From contig CALADM010000025.1 of the NCBI GenBank assembly GCA_937890595.1, positions 305,244 through 369,243 of the forward strand: 64,000 nucleotides of DNA. The letters are read 5' to 3'. Below the pieces are notes generated by a model. That model worked only from the letters and a program-made list of their open reading frames with translations, had not been told where the DNA came from and did not search any database. Both the position numbers and the translations under genes were made by a program. The stretch is from CAJMNU01 sp905214855. GTDB lineage: Bacteria > Bacillota > Clostridia > Lachnospirales > Lachnospiraceae. Below, in pieces: positions 28,372-37,481 of the stretch; the stretch's first letter is position 1; every line of letters begins with the position of its first letter.

Positions 28372-28950
28372 TTATCTGCGGGCTATCAGGATTTCCTCCA
28401 TAGAACGCTTTGGTACATGATGTACTTGCTTTTCATCTCTCCAATATTTAAAATCTCCATCTTCTGGCATAGGTTCAATTTCCACTTGTTCTTTTGTAAC
28501 ACCAAGAGCGATCACCATACTGACTGCATAGCGTTCTTTATCCAGCCTTAATTCTTCCATCAGCTTTTCTCTCTGCACATTCATCAAAAAGCATCCGCCA
28601 TACCCCATTTCCGAAGCACCCAAAAACATACTCTGCGCTGCAATCCCTTCATCTACAGAGAGATTACTCTGAATGGTTTTATCTCTCAGCATGATAATAT
28701 ATGCACTTGGACGTTCTCCTTTTACAGGACCATCCCAATCGGTAAGATATCCTGCCCACGCAAGACAGCTGTACACTTTTTCTGTCTCTTCTGGTTCACG
28801 CACTGTCACATATTTTAAATACTGTTTATTTCCGCCACACGGAGATAATCTTGCCAGATCCACCAAACTCTCCAATTCTTCCTGTGATATTTTTTTCTCC
28901 TCATCAAACCGTCTGTAAGATCTGCTCTTTTTTACTAATTCATAAATCAT
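28372..28950 (-). CDS. Nitroreductase family FMN-dependent oxidoreductase
   Basis: 192-residue flavoprotein of the nitroreductase fold. It has the typical RSYRRF start, LARLSPCGGNKQYLKYV, and AAQSMFLGASEMGYGGCFLMN near the FMN/dimer region. ATG 28950 follows AGGAGG, so the frame from 28977 is rejected. The substrate is unknown; members reduce quinones, nitro compounds or flavins. Confidence 0.9.
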   Translation of the reverse strand: MIYELVKKSRSYRRFDEEKKISQEELESLVDLARLSPCGGNKQYLKYVTVREPEETEKVYSCLAWAGYLTDWDGPVKGERPSAYIIMLRDKTIQSNLSVDEGIAAQSMFLGASEMGYGGCFLMNVQREKLMEELRLDKERYAVSMVIALGVTKEQVEIEPMPEDGDFKYWRDEKQVHHVPKRSMEEILIARR

Positions 28951-29003
28951 CTGCTCTTTTCCTCCTTTTGTCTCCATTTTCTCTGTCCTATTCTATACGA
29001 ATC

Positions 29004-30446
29004 TCATCGCATCAAATATTCATCCATCATCTTTCTTGCGATGGGCGCTGCTACTTTTCCACCACTTCCAGCTTCTTCTACAATAACGCAAACCGCAATC
29101 TCAGGACTTTCCACTGGAGCGAAACCGACAAACCAGGCATGTGTCTCTTTTCCACTCTCAAATTCTGCTGATCCAGTTTTTCCTGCTGCTGTATAGGAGG
29201 CATCCCGAAGTGCTGATCCAGTGCCTACTGTGACCACCTGCTGCATCAGATCAGTCAATGCAGATGCCTCTTTGGCGGTCATAAGTGTTCCATAAGCAGA
29301 TGGCATATATTTTTTCACTTTCTGTCCTGCCACACTTTCTACATGGTCTACCAGATAAGGATTCATAAGAATCCCCCCATTTGCAATCGCAGATGTCAGC
29401 ATTAAATTGTGCATTGGTGTCATCTGTGTCTCTCCTTGCCCAATCGACGTCTGTAGGATCTCCCATGTATCTGCCCCTGTATCCATCCGAAAAGAACTTC
29501 TTGTATAAGGGATAGAAAGCGGCTGGCTTGCATCAAACAGCAGGCTAAGCGCAAGCTGATGAAACTTTCCCGGTTCCACAGACAATCCCATCTTGGCAAA
29601 TGCCCCATTACAGGAATTCGCAAAACTTCCTGTAAAATCTACCATTCCATGTGACTCACCATGATAACAGCGTATTTTATACTCTCCTTCTGTCAACAAT
29701 CCTGCACAATCATACAAAAAATCCTGATATGTTTCTGGATTTTCCCTCATATATTCCAAAGCTGTCACAATTTTAAATGTAGATCCTGGCGGATACAATC
29801 CCTGTGTTGCCCTATTTAGCAGCTGTCCGGCTTGATTTTCCTCTGATACCAGACTGTCCCAGTCTGCTGCAATACTATTAGGGTTAAAATCCGGTTTTGA
29901 CACCATAGCAAGGATCTTTCCTGTATCCGGCTCCATAGCGATCACAGCTCCTCTTCGGTTTCCCAACGCATCATATGCGGTCTGCTGCAATGCGACATCT
30001 AATGTTGTGACAATATCATCTCCCTGACTTTTCTGCCCAGAAAGTTCATGAAACACCTGCTCTGCCAGATTTACATGTGAAGACAGAAGATAAAAATTAT
30101 TGGCAGCCTCCAATCCTGTCTTTCCCTTTCCTGTATAACCTACTACATGAGAAAACAGAGACTGATATGGGTATTCCCGTGTCTCATTCCCCTCCTCATC
30201 CACGTTCGTTTTTGCAAGAACTTCATATCCATTCCCAAGGATCCTTCCTCTCACGATACGGTCTGAAAAACTATCTAAACGTGCATTGTAAGGATTATTG
30301 ATCACTTCATCTTTCTGAACAGTTAAAAAAAGAGTAAAATAGACTACCATCACCGCAAACAGAGCCACAAAAAAATATGTCAGAATCAAAATATTTCGTT
30401 CTGATTTTGTATTTGGATTCCTATCCTTTTTGGTATGTTTCCTCAT
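29004..30446 (-). CDS. Class B penicillin-binding protein (transpeptidase)
   Basis: Peptidoglycan transpeptidase of about 480 residues. One N-terminal membrane helix (about residues 20-42), a short N-terminal domain, then the penicillin-binding domain with SxxK in PGSTFKIV, SxN in NSCNGAF and KTG in AGKTGSAEF. It is shorter than canonical PBP2/FtsI and resembles the PbpA/MtdA-type enzymes paired with a RodA/FtsW glycosyltransferase. It overlaps the end of that upstream gene by 26 bases. ATG 30446 is preferred over 30461 because GAGGAAGAGG precedes it. Confidence 0.92.
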   Translation of the reverse strand: MRKHTKKDRNPNTKSERNILILTYFFVALFAVMVVYFTLFLTVQKDEVINNPYNARLDSFSDRIVRGRILGNGYEVLAKTNVDEEGNETREYPYQSLFSHVVGYTGKGKTGLEAANNFYLLSSHVNLAEQVFHELSGQKSQGDDIVTTLDVALQQTAYDALGNRRGAVIAMEPDTGKILAMVSKPDFNPNSIAADWDSLVSEENQAGQLLNRATQGLYPPGSTFKIVTALEYMRENPETYQDFLYDCAGLLTEGEYKIRCYHGESHGMVDFTGSFANSCNGAFAKMGLSVEPGKFHQLALSLLFDASQPLSIPYTRSSFRMDTGADTWEILQTSIGQGETQMTPMHNLMLTSAIANGGILMNPYLVDHVESVAGQKVKKYMPSAYGTLMTAKEASALTDLMQQVVTVGTGSALRDASYTAAGKTGSAEFESGKETHAWFVGFAPVESPEIAVCVIVEEAGSGGKVAAPIARKMMDEYLMR

Positions 30447-31755
30447 CTTCCTCTTCCTCATTTCGCTTCAGGATATAAAGTCCCTGAATCACATTAAACA
30501 AAATAAAGGTACTCAAAATCGAACTTCCCCCATAGCTGATAAATGGCAGTGTTACCCCTGTGGATGGAATAAATTTTGTCACACCTCCCACGGTCAGAAA
30601 GACCTGTAGAATATACTCCACTCCCAAACCAAATGCAATTAATTTATAAAACATAGCCTGCATACGATTTGCCACCATGACAAGCTGGAGAAAGCATCCT
30701 AAACAGATCAGAACCAGACAGAGTGCAAATAAACCGCCCATTTCCTCTGATATTGCTGCAAATGCAAAATCTTTTTCCACAACTGGTATCTTTTTAGGCA
30801 TTCCCTGATATAACCCCATTCCAAACCATCCCCCTGTACCGATCGCAAACAGGGATTGTGTAATCTGATATCCAGTATTATCAATATCCGCCCATGGGTT
30901 TTTCCATGCACTCACTCTGACCCGCACATGCGAAAACAGTTTATAAGCAATGACAGCAGCCATGCTTCCAAGCCCTATACCTCCAGTCAGATATAACCAA
31001 CTGTCTGTAGCAACAAACAACATACACAGATAGGTAACAAAAAAGATCAAGGCACTTCCAAGGTCTTTTGAAAGCACAAGTACCAACACATGAAGAGCTG
31101 CTACTGCTGTTGTAATACAAACCTGCTGAAATGAAACGGAGCGATAAAACATCGTCGCCACAAAGAATACAAAACTGATCTTCACGAACTCAGATGGCTG
31201 GAATGAGATCCCAGCAATTTGAATAGAAAGCTGAGCTCCATATGTAGTACCTCCCAAAATATAAACAAGCAAAAGCAAAACAAGCCCGCCTATCCCGTAA
31301 ACCCACGGGATCTTAGAAAGCTGCCACACCCGATCCATCACATAAGGGATCAGCCATGTGATCACAGCAGAGACAGCAATGATCATAAACTGACGCACTG
31401 CTTTATCAAAATTCAACCTTGTCAGAATGATCAGTCCCACACAGAGAAGAAGGCACACATTATTTACCAAAACTCTTGAAACATTTCGATAAAATACCCT
31501 ATACAAATAGATATACAGCAAAAAAAACACAAGCTGTGCCAGATAGAACATGATCATCTTGATCTGACCTGTCTTTAAATACAAGATCACATATGCCAGA
31601 GCATGAAGGGCAAACATCATCCTGATCTGTCCTGAACAGGCTGCATATTTGTCTTCTATATCCTGATATCTGAAATAAGAAAAATTATAATATGTGTATC
31701 CTGCTATAAAAAGAATCATAAGATACTTTGAAAGATCTATGATAAGATTTAACAT
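30421..31755 (-). CDS. RodA/FtsW/SpoVE family peptidoglycan glycosyltransferase
   Basis: 444-residue polytopic SEDS protein that polymerises lipid II into glycan strands. About ten hydrophobic helices. Family marks include FQPSEFVKISFVFFVA, LSKDLGSALIFF and the C-terminal FIPSTGVTLPFISYGGSS. AAGGTGA lies before ATG 31755. It is followed by its partner PBP with overlapping ends and preceded closely by the U32 gene. Whether it acts in elongation, division or sporulation is not decided. Confidence 0.93.
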   Translation of the reverse strand: MLNLIIDLSKYLMILFIAGYTYYNFSYFRYQDIEDKYAACSGQIRMMFALHALAYVILYLKTGQIKMIMFYLAQLVFFLLYIYLYRVFYRNVSRVLVNNVCLLLCVGLIILTRLNFDKAVRQFMIIAVSAVITWLIPYVMDRVWQLSKIPWVYGIGGLVLLLLVYILGGTTYGAQLSIQIAGISFQPSEFVKISFVFFVATMFYRSVSFQQVCITTAVAALHVLVLVLSKDLGSALIFFVTYLCMLFVATDSWLYLTGGIGLGSMAAVIAYKLFSHVRVRVSAWKNPWADIDNTGYQITQSLFAIGTGGWFGMGLYQGMPKKIPVVEKDFAFAAISEEMGGLFALCLVLICLGCFLQLVMVANRMQAMFYKLIAFGLGVEYILQVFLTVGGVTKFIPSTGVTLPFISYGGSSILSTFILFNVIQGLYILKRNEEEEDEETYQKG

Positions 31756-31781
31756 ATACGATCACCTTATTACCTTATTGC

Positions 31782-33986
31782 TTATTCTACACCACGTCTT
31801 ATATGCCCTCTTGTATAATCCGCTGTTGGCTCTTCTACAGAAATCCCCCGAATATAACTATCTGCAAATGCCTTTGTAATCTGTCTGATCTCATCCTCTT
31901 TTTCTATAGTAAACTGAAGTCGGACTGCATCCACATCTAATTTTTCAGCAGTATCTCTCATGTTCCAAAGAGAAAGTGGACTGGTATTGTAAATCGTATT
32001 GCAGCAAAAAGTACAATGATTTTTTACAGGAAATTCCTTGCCGATCCGATCTTTCAGATACAAAACCTCTTTCTTATGGGTACATCCTTTCTCCGTATTC
32101 ACAATACACTGTGCGGATACCATCACTGGCAGATGACCATATACAATCCACTCACTGCCACATCCGCCTCGTGCCAAAAGTTCTTTCTCGTTCAACTCTA
32201 CAGGAAGTGTATCTGCCACACATCCCATCTTCTGATACATAATCCTTGACGCTTTATTCCAAGTATAAAGATTGTGATCTGCTACAATCGGTTTCTTCCA
32301 TCCCTTTTCCTGAACAAACACGATCTCTTCCAAAGATCCCGCTAAGATCCCATCAAATCCTGCTGATTCTATAACATCCCAATTTTGAAGCAGAAAACGC
32401 TCTGTGGTATCCCGAAAAACCTGCGGAAGAGAAAGATAACAAGTCTTTTTATATTGATGGCATTGTTTGACAGTATTCTCAAATTCTAATGGATCCATAC
32501 TGTCAGCAGCAAGATAGACTCTCTCTACTGCCTCTTCTTGTAAAACAGAAAACAATCCTGTTTTTTCCTCCAAAAGAACATACAGTGAACATGTTTTTCC
32601 TTTTTTATCCTCAAAATCTATCGTATTCTCTGCGACTTTCCTCTCTGTATGAAAAGTGTCCGGAATCTGCCTTTGATCTCTTTTCAATAAAGCCTCTTTC
32701 AGGCATTCCATACCATTACGACGCAATTGATTGATTGCCTGCATAGGAAGAAAAATATCTCCCTTTATCTTAACCTCTAATATTTTCCAATAAAAGGAAC
32801 TATTTCCACTTTTTTTCAGCTGTGCTTCCACTCTCTCTTGAGTGAGAGGCTGATTCTTTGCCTGTTGCACCACCTCTCCTGATACAGTAACCTCTACCCC
32901 ATCATAAGACAGTGTCAGAACAGCTGCATTTCCTGTCTCAAAATAAGCCTTTCCTTCAATACCGATCTGACTCTGTGTCTCAACATATGTTTTGTCAAGA
33001 AAATCGAACAATTCCTGATTGGTCTCTCGAAACGTTGGTTTTTCCTTCAAAGTAATCATATCACGCCCATTATGTTTGAGGTAATATCCGTCTGTCTGTC
33101 CACCACGATCAAACAGATCCAAAAGTTCCCTTCGATCCGTTTCTTCTACAAAATATCCTTCCTGTCCATCTCTCCAGTATTTGTCCACATATTTTCTGTA
33201 AATCCTGGTCACTCCGGCAGTATAACGTGGACTCTTCATACGTCCCTCTATCTTTAAAGAGAAAATCCCTGCCTGAATCAACTGTGGCAGTAAATCCAGT
33301 GTACATAAATCTTTTGGACTTAATACATACTTTTCATTCTTCTTATTCAGGATCTTCCCATTTTCTTTTACTTCATACGGAAGACGGCATGGCTGTGCAC
33401 ATCTTCCCCTGTTCCCACTTCGTCCTCCGATCAAACTGCTGAGAAGACACTGACCGGAATAACAATAGCAAAGTGCTCCATGCACAAAACTTTCAATCTC
33501 TAAATCAGGAAGTTCTCTATGAATCTTCTCTATCTCTTGTAAGGAAAGCTCTCTTGCGGTTACGATCCTTTCTGCTCCCATCTGGGCTAACATTCTAGCA
33601 CCACGCACCCCTGTCACAGTCATCTGTGTACTTGCATGGATCGGAAGATCCGGAAACCATTCACAGATCTTTAAAAATGCTCCTGCATCCTGTACGATCA
33701 CTGCATCCAACCCTCGCTGATAAAATGCCAGCAAATACTCATATAATTCTCCCAGTTCCCGCTCTTTCATCAGAGTATTCACGGTCATATACAGTTTCGT
33801 TTTGTGAAGGTGTGCATAGTCGATCGCTTCTAACATTCTATCCCCATCCAGATTGTTGGCAAAAGCTCTTGCGCCAAATCGGCTACCGCCAATATAAATA
33901 GCATCTGCTCCTGCTTCAATTGCCGCAGTCATGCTTTCATAAGACCCGGCAGGTGCCAGAATCTCTGTATGTTGTATCGGTTTCAT
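31782..33986 (-). CDS. U32 family protein (RlhA/YdcP-like)
   Basis: 734 residues with the U32 signature ILAPAGSYESMTAAIEAGADAIYIG, then HASTQMTVTG, ESFVHGALCYCYSGQCLLSS and GRCAQPCRLPY. A DUF3656-type middle region and a C-terminal Cys cluster (CTFCCNTIY) follow. Long U32 proteins of this kind are related to E. coli RlhA, needed for hydroxylation of a 23S rRNA cytidine. The conserved Cys probably hold an iron-sulfur cluster. The old 'peptidase' label is likely misleading. It sits between zapA and rodA with good ribosome binding site GGAGGAG. Confidence 0.88.
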   Translation of the reverse strand: MKPIQHTEILAPAGSYESMTAAIEAGADAIYIGGSRFGARAFANNLDGDRMLEAIDYAHLHKTKLYMTVNTLMKERELGELYEYLLAFYQRGLDAVIVQDAGAFLKICEWFPDLPIHASTQMTVTGVRGARMLAQMGAERIVTARELSLQEIEKIHRELPDLEIESFVHGALCYCYSGQCLLSSLIGGRSGNRGRCAQPCRLPYEVKENGKILNKKNEKYVLSPKDLCTLDLLPQLIQAGIFSLKIEGRMKSPRYTAGVTRIYRKYVDKYWRDGQEGYFVEETDRRELLDLFDRGGQTDGYYLKHNGRDMITLKEKPTFRETNQELFDFLDKTYVETQSQIGIEGKAYFETGNAAVLTLSYDGVEVTVSGEVVQQAKNQPLTQERVEAQLKKSGNSSFYWKILEVKIKGDIFLPMQAINQLRRNGMECLKEALLKRDQRQIPDTFHTERKVAENTIDFEDKKGKTCSLYVLLEEKTGLFSVLQEEAVERVYLAADSMDPLEFENTVKQCHQYKKTCYLSLPQVFRDTTERFLLQNWDVIESAGFDGILAGSLEEIVFVQEKGWKKPIVADHNLYTWNKASRIMYQKMGCVADTLPVELNEKELLARGGCGSEWIVYGHLPVMVSAQCIVNTEKGCTHKKEVLYLKDRIGKEFPVKNHCTFCCNTIYNTSPLSLWNMRDTAEKLDVDAVRLQFTIEKEDEIRQITKAFADSYIRGISVEEPTADYTRGHIRRGVE

Positions 33987-34072
33987 TCTTTTTTATCTCC
34001 TCCATCTGAGATTTTTACTTCCTGCTGAATCCCTTTTCCGTCCACACTCTCTGTCAGCTGAAAGAACTTTAT

Positions 34073-35416
34073 TTATGAATGCTTATTTTTATAAAGATTA
34101 GACATTCTGGCTGCTGCTACTGCTTTTTCCGTTGCCAGTCTTGCTTTCAGTTCTTGTGTTTCCTTTTGTGCCTGAGCTAGTTTTTCTTCATTAGAACGAT
34201 TTTTTTCTATCATTTCCTTCAATTGCTCAAGTAACCTTCTATTCTCTTCTTCCTGCTCTTTTTGTCTATTCTCTGCTTGTTGGCTTTCGCCAATATACTT
34301 ATTCTCTTCCTCAAGCTGTGCTTGTATCTCTTTCACACGCTCTTTCTCTTCCTCAAGCTGTGCCTGCACCTCTTTCACATGCTCTTTCTCTTCCTCAAGC
34401 TGTGCCTGCACCTCTTCTGTACGCTTTTTCTCTTCTTCAAGCTGTGCCTGCACTAACAACAGTTCTGTCTCCTGTTCTTCTTCCTTCGCATCTTTTTCTT
34501 TACATAAGTCCTCATTCTGTCTCAACAAAATATCTTTTTGCGTCTGAAGTTCTTCTATCTGATTCTGTTGGTCTTCCTCTCGTATCTGAAATTCTCTTAT
34601 CTTCTCATAAAGGGAATCTCTTTCCTCCTGAAGCTCTATCACACAACCTTTCAGACTCTCTTTTTCTGTTTCAAGTTCTGTCACCTGACTGTGCAATCTT
34701 TCCTGATCGGCACGAGACTCCTCCAATTGCTGTGTGATCTGCTCTTTATATGCCGCATTTTCTTTTTCGGCATTCTCTTTTACAGTTTTATTTTCTTCTA
34801 GGGCAAGCAAAAGTTCTGTCTCCAGATCTTGAAGCTTTGCCTCAGATGCTTTACTGACATCTTCTTTTTCCTGACGGATAGAATCTTCCATTGCCTCTGC
34901 TTGACGCAGACGCTCATTTGCTTCATTTTCTCTCTTGGATACCTCTTCTAAAACAGTCTTTCTTTGTGTATCTGCTTCCAATGCCTCTTTCTCTGCCTGA
35001 CCGGCACGGTTTTCAAAATATGTTCTCTTTTCAATCTCCTCATTCAAACTTTTCTGTGCAGTCTGAAGTTCTTCCTTTAAATTCGTAACCCCCTGTGTTG
35101 TTGTCTCAAGTTTCATTTGAAGAGACACCAACTCATGTTTCAGGCTGTAACTTTCTTTCTCCCAATCCTCTGTCTGAATACGCAATTTTTCCAATTGCTG
35201 ATATGCTTTAAAATAATCATCTGCCACATTCAACTGCAACATAAGCATCTGATAATCTGGATTCATTCTGGAAAACCCACTTTTTGCTCTCATTGTCCCA
35301 ATCTTATCATTCAAGTAACTGGCTACCTTCTGAAGGTAGGCTTCCTCTTCCTGACCTCCCAGAGTATAGATTCTTCCATCAATACATACTTCTGTATAAT
35401 TTTTCTCACTGCTCAT
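34073..35416 (-). CDS. zapA: ZapA-type cell division protein with a very long coiled-coil tail
   Basis: 447 residues. Residues 1 to about 95 match ZapA: CIDGRIYTLGGQEEEAYLQ, KVASYLNDKIG, and LMLQLNVADDYFKAYQQ. ZapA binds and bundles FtsZ and is normally around 100 residues. The remaining ~350 residues are a charged Glu/Lys/Gln-rich coiled coil, including four near-identical 14-residue repeats (VQAQLEEEKERVKE type). This could reach far from the Z-ring or tether partners. It lies between ruvB and the U32 gene. Confidence 0.85.
   Translation of the reverse strand: MSSEKNYTEVCIDGRIYTLGGQEEEAYLQKVASYLNDKIGTMRAKSGFSRMNPDYQMLMLQLNVADDYFKAYQQLEKLRIQTEDWEKESYSLKHELVSLQMKLETTTQGVTNLKEELQTAQKSLNEEIEKRTYFENRAGQAEKEALEADTQRKTVLEEVSKRENEANERLRQAEAMEDSIRQEKEDVSKASEAKLQDLETELLLALEENKTVKENAEKENAAYKEQITQQLEESRADQERLHSQVTELETEKESLKGCVIELQEERDSLYEKIREFQIREEDQQNQIEELQTQKDILLRQNEDLCKEKDAKEEEQETELLLVQAQLEEEKKRTEEVQAQLEEEKEHVKEVQAQLEEEKERVKEIQAQLEEENKYIGESQQAENRQKEQEEENRRLLEQLKEMIEKNRSNEEKLAQAQKETQELKARLATEKAVAAARMSNLYKNKHS
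34304..34453. repeat. 42-base tandem repeats inside zapA
   Basis: Four units start at 34304, 34346, 34388 and 34430, exactly 42 bases apart, each beginning CTCTTCCTCAAGCTGTGC or a close variant. They encode 14-residue coiled-coil repeats, so copy-number change would keep the reading frame. The last unit is partial. Confidence 0.9.
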
Positions 35417-35439
35417 TTCTTATTACTCCTGTTTATCAA

Positions 35440-35465
35440 ACAAGCAGGCAACCTGCCCGCCTTGT
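35440..35465 (-). terminator. Possible hairpin between ruvB and zapA
   Basis: On the minus strand ACAAG...CTTGT arms enclose GGCA/TGCC with one bulge, followed by a weak T-rich stretch. It could attenuate rather than stop transcription into zapA. Confidence 0.35.
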
Positions 35466-35518
35466 CACTTGGTTTCAAGTCAAATTATCTTTCTGTAACT
35501 TTTTCCTCACCGAAAACT

Positions 35519-36514
35519 CTAAGGCTGAAGCCCTAGATGTTGATATGCATGTTCTGTTACCATTCTGCCTCTGGGCGTTCTGTTTAAAAAGCCTTGCATC
35601 AACAGATATGGCTCATACACATCTTCCAATGTACCCGCATCTTCTCCGATTGAAGCAGCAAGTGTGTCCAATCCTACCGGACCACCGGAAAACTTCTGGA
35701 TAATCGTAAGCAGGATATTTCTATCATTCTGATCCAGCCCCAGCTTGTCCACCTCCAAAATATCCAGTGCAAAATTCGCCACCTCTCTGGTGATCACGCC
35801 ATCATATTTTACCTGTGCAAAATCCCGAACCCGTTTCAGCAGGCGGTTTGCCAGTCTGGGTGTTCCTCTGGATCTGCGACTGATCTCCATTGCACCATCC
35901 TCTTCGATCTCCACATCCAATACCTTAGCAGAACGGATAACTATGGCTTGCAATTCTTCTGGTGTATAAAAATCCATCTTCTGTACAAAACCAAAACGAT
36001 CTCTCAATGGTGCTGTCAGAAGCCCTGCTCTGGTGGTTGCCCCTACAAGAGTAAATTTGGGAAGATCCAGACGGATAGAACGTGCTGATGTATCTTTTCC
36101 CAACATAATATCAATTGCAAAATCTTCCATTGCAGGATATAAGACTTCCTCTACCTGTCGGTTCAAACGATGGATCTCATCCACAAACAGGACATCTCCC
36201 TCCTGAAGACTATTCAAAATCGCTGCAATCTCTCCTGGCTTTTCAATCGCCGGTCCTGATGTCACTTTCATATGTACACCCATCTCATTTGCAATAATAC
36301 CACAAAGAGTTGTCTTTCCCAATCCCGGAGGACCATAAAACAGAATGTGATCCAGAGATTCTCCTCTTGCCTTTGCGGCATCAATAAAAATCTTGAGATT
36401 TTCCCTGATTTTTTGCTGTCCAATATAATCCTTCAAATATTGGGGTCTTAAATTTGTCTCTATCTTCTTATCTTCTTCTGTCAATTCTGTTGTGATCGTT
36501 CTTCTCTGTGCCAT
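35519..36514 (-). CDS. ruvB: Holliday junction branch migration helicase RuvB
   Basis: 331-residue AAA+ motor that, with RuvA, drives branch migration. It has RPQYLKDYIGQQKIRENL, Walker A GPPGLGKTT, Walker B VDEIHRL, sensor ATTRAGLL and the C-terminal winged helix ending TPRGRMVTEHAY. Normal length. It follows ruvA after a 133-base gap that holds nothing recognisable. Confidence 0.97.
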   Translation of the reverse strand: MAQRRTITTELTEEDKKIETNLRPQYLKDYIGQQKIRENLKIFIDAAKARGESLDHILFYGPPGLGKTTLCGIIANEMGVHMKVTSGPAIEKPGEIAAILNSLQEGDVLFVDEIHRLNRQVEEVLYPAMEDFAIDIMLGKDTSARSIRLDLPKFTLVGATTRAGLLTAPLRDRFGFVQKMDFYTPEELQAIVIRSAKVLDVEIEEDGAMEISRRSRGTPRLANRLLKRVRDFAQVKYDGVITREVANFALDILEVDKLGLDQNDRNILLTIIQKFSGGPVGLDTLAASIGEDAGTLEDVYEPYLLMQGFLNRTPRGRMVTEHAYQHLGLQP

Positions 36515-36647
36515 ATCTTACCTGCTCTTTATTTTTCTTATACTTATTGCTATCAACATTCATTGTATCATTCTTTTCACCATTTGGGCAGTCAGACTCT
36601 CTGCCATCCAAAACCAGTGTACTTCTGTACTTCTATCTCCAAATCTC

Positions 36648-37259
36648 CTATAATAGATAACGAAGAGATTTTTTAAGAATATCTTCTGATGTCATATCAG
36701 AGCTTACCTCCACCTGTTTCACCGCTCTGGAGGCATCTGCTGCTCCATATCCCAACGCCACAAGGGCATCTGCCGCTTCCCGTGCTGCACTGAACATATC
36801 AGATACATCCACCCTTGCTGAATCTGTCTCATTGGAAGTTGCTGTCAATACCTCATCTGGATCTATCCTGTCCTTTAACTCCAAAATCACTCTCTGAGCC
36901 GTCTTCATCCCTACTCCGGGTGCCTTTGAGAGTGCCTTGGCATCTCCGGTAAAAATCGCCACTCGCAAAGCATCTGGTCTCAAAGCAGACAACATCGCCA
37001 AAGCGCCTTTAGGACCTATTCCAGTGACTCCCAAAAGTTTCTGGAACATAGACAAATCTTGTCTGTGAAAAAATCCATATAGACTCATTGCATCTTCCCT
37101 GACCAAAAAATATGTAAAAATCTTTACTTCCTCCCCCAGCTTAGGAAGTTCATCCAACAAAGAAAGCGGAACATGAATTTCATACCCAATCCCTTGGTTC
37201 TCCACCACTATGATATCGTCTAATATTTCTGTCAATTTTCCTTTTATATATGAAATCAT
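36648..37259 (-). CDS. ruvA: Holliday junction DNA-binding protein RuvA
   Basis: 203-residue junction-binding protein that forms tetramers and recruits RuvB. N-terminal OB fold MISYIKGKLTEI, helix-hairpin-helix regions LLGVTGIGPKGALAMLS and APGVGMKTAQRVILEL, and the C-terminal RuvB-binding domain (ADALVALGYGAADASRAV). It is first of the ruvA-ruvB-zapA-U32-rodA-pbp run and has its own promoter. Confidence 0.97.
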   Translation of the reverse strand: MISYIKGKLTEILDDIIVVENQGIGYEIHVPLSLLDELPKLGEEVKIFTYFLVREDAMSLYGFFHRQDLSMFQKLLGVTGIGPKGALAMLSALRPDALRVAIFTGDAKALSKAPGVGMKTAQRVILELKDRIDPDEVLTATSNETDSARVDVSDMFSAAREAADALVALGYGAADASRAVKQVEVSSDMTSEDILKKSLRYLL

Positions 37260-37350
37260 GCTATTTTACCAAACTTTCCTTCCCAATTTTACTTCTTAAA
37301 CATATATCACTACAAAATCATGATCTTGTATCGAACATCTTTATACAATG

Positions 37351-37379
37351 ATTATACCACGGGCAATATTTCATTGCAA
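37351..37379 (-). promoter_or_regulatory. Promoter of the ruvA gene cluster
   Basis: Minus strand TTGCAA (37374-37379), 17 bases, TATAAT (37351-37356). About 85 bases before the ruvA start. Confidence 0.7.
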
Positions 37380-37409
37380 GGAGAGTCGAACAAATATTCT
37401 ATTTTAATC

Positions 37410-37438
37410 TTGACTTCTGTTTTATCTCTTTCTATAAT
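37410..37438 (+). promoter_or_regulatory. Promoter of the YprB-like exonuclease gene
   Basis: TTGACT (37410-37415), 17 bases, TATAAT (37433-37438). It lies inside the longer open frame that begins at 37320, which supports the later start codon at 37482. Confidence 0.75.
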
Positions 37439-37481
37439 CAAAGTATTCTATTTCGACATCATTTTACATTCAGGAGGCATT

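Noticed and set aside
34262..34737. Plus-strand frames across the zapA repeats
   Set aside because: They are mirror images of the coiled-coil repeat and encode only Leu/Ser-rich low-complexity peptide.
37320..37481. Longer N-terminus for the YprB-like protein
   Set aside because: A strong TTGACT/TATAAT promoter lies within this stretch and AGGAGG precedes ATG 37482.
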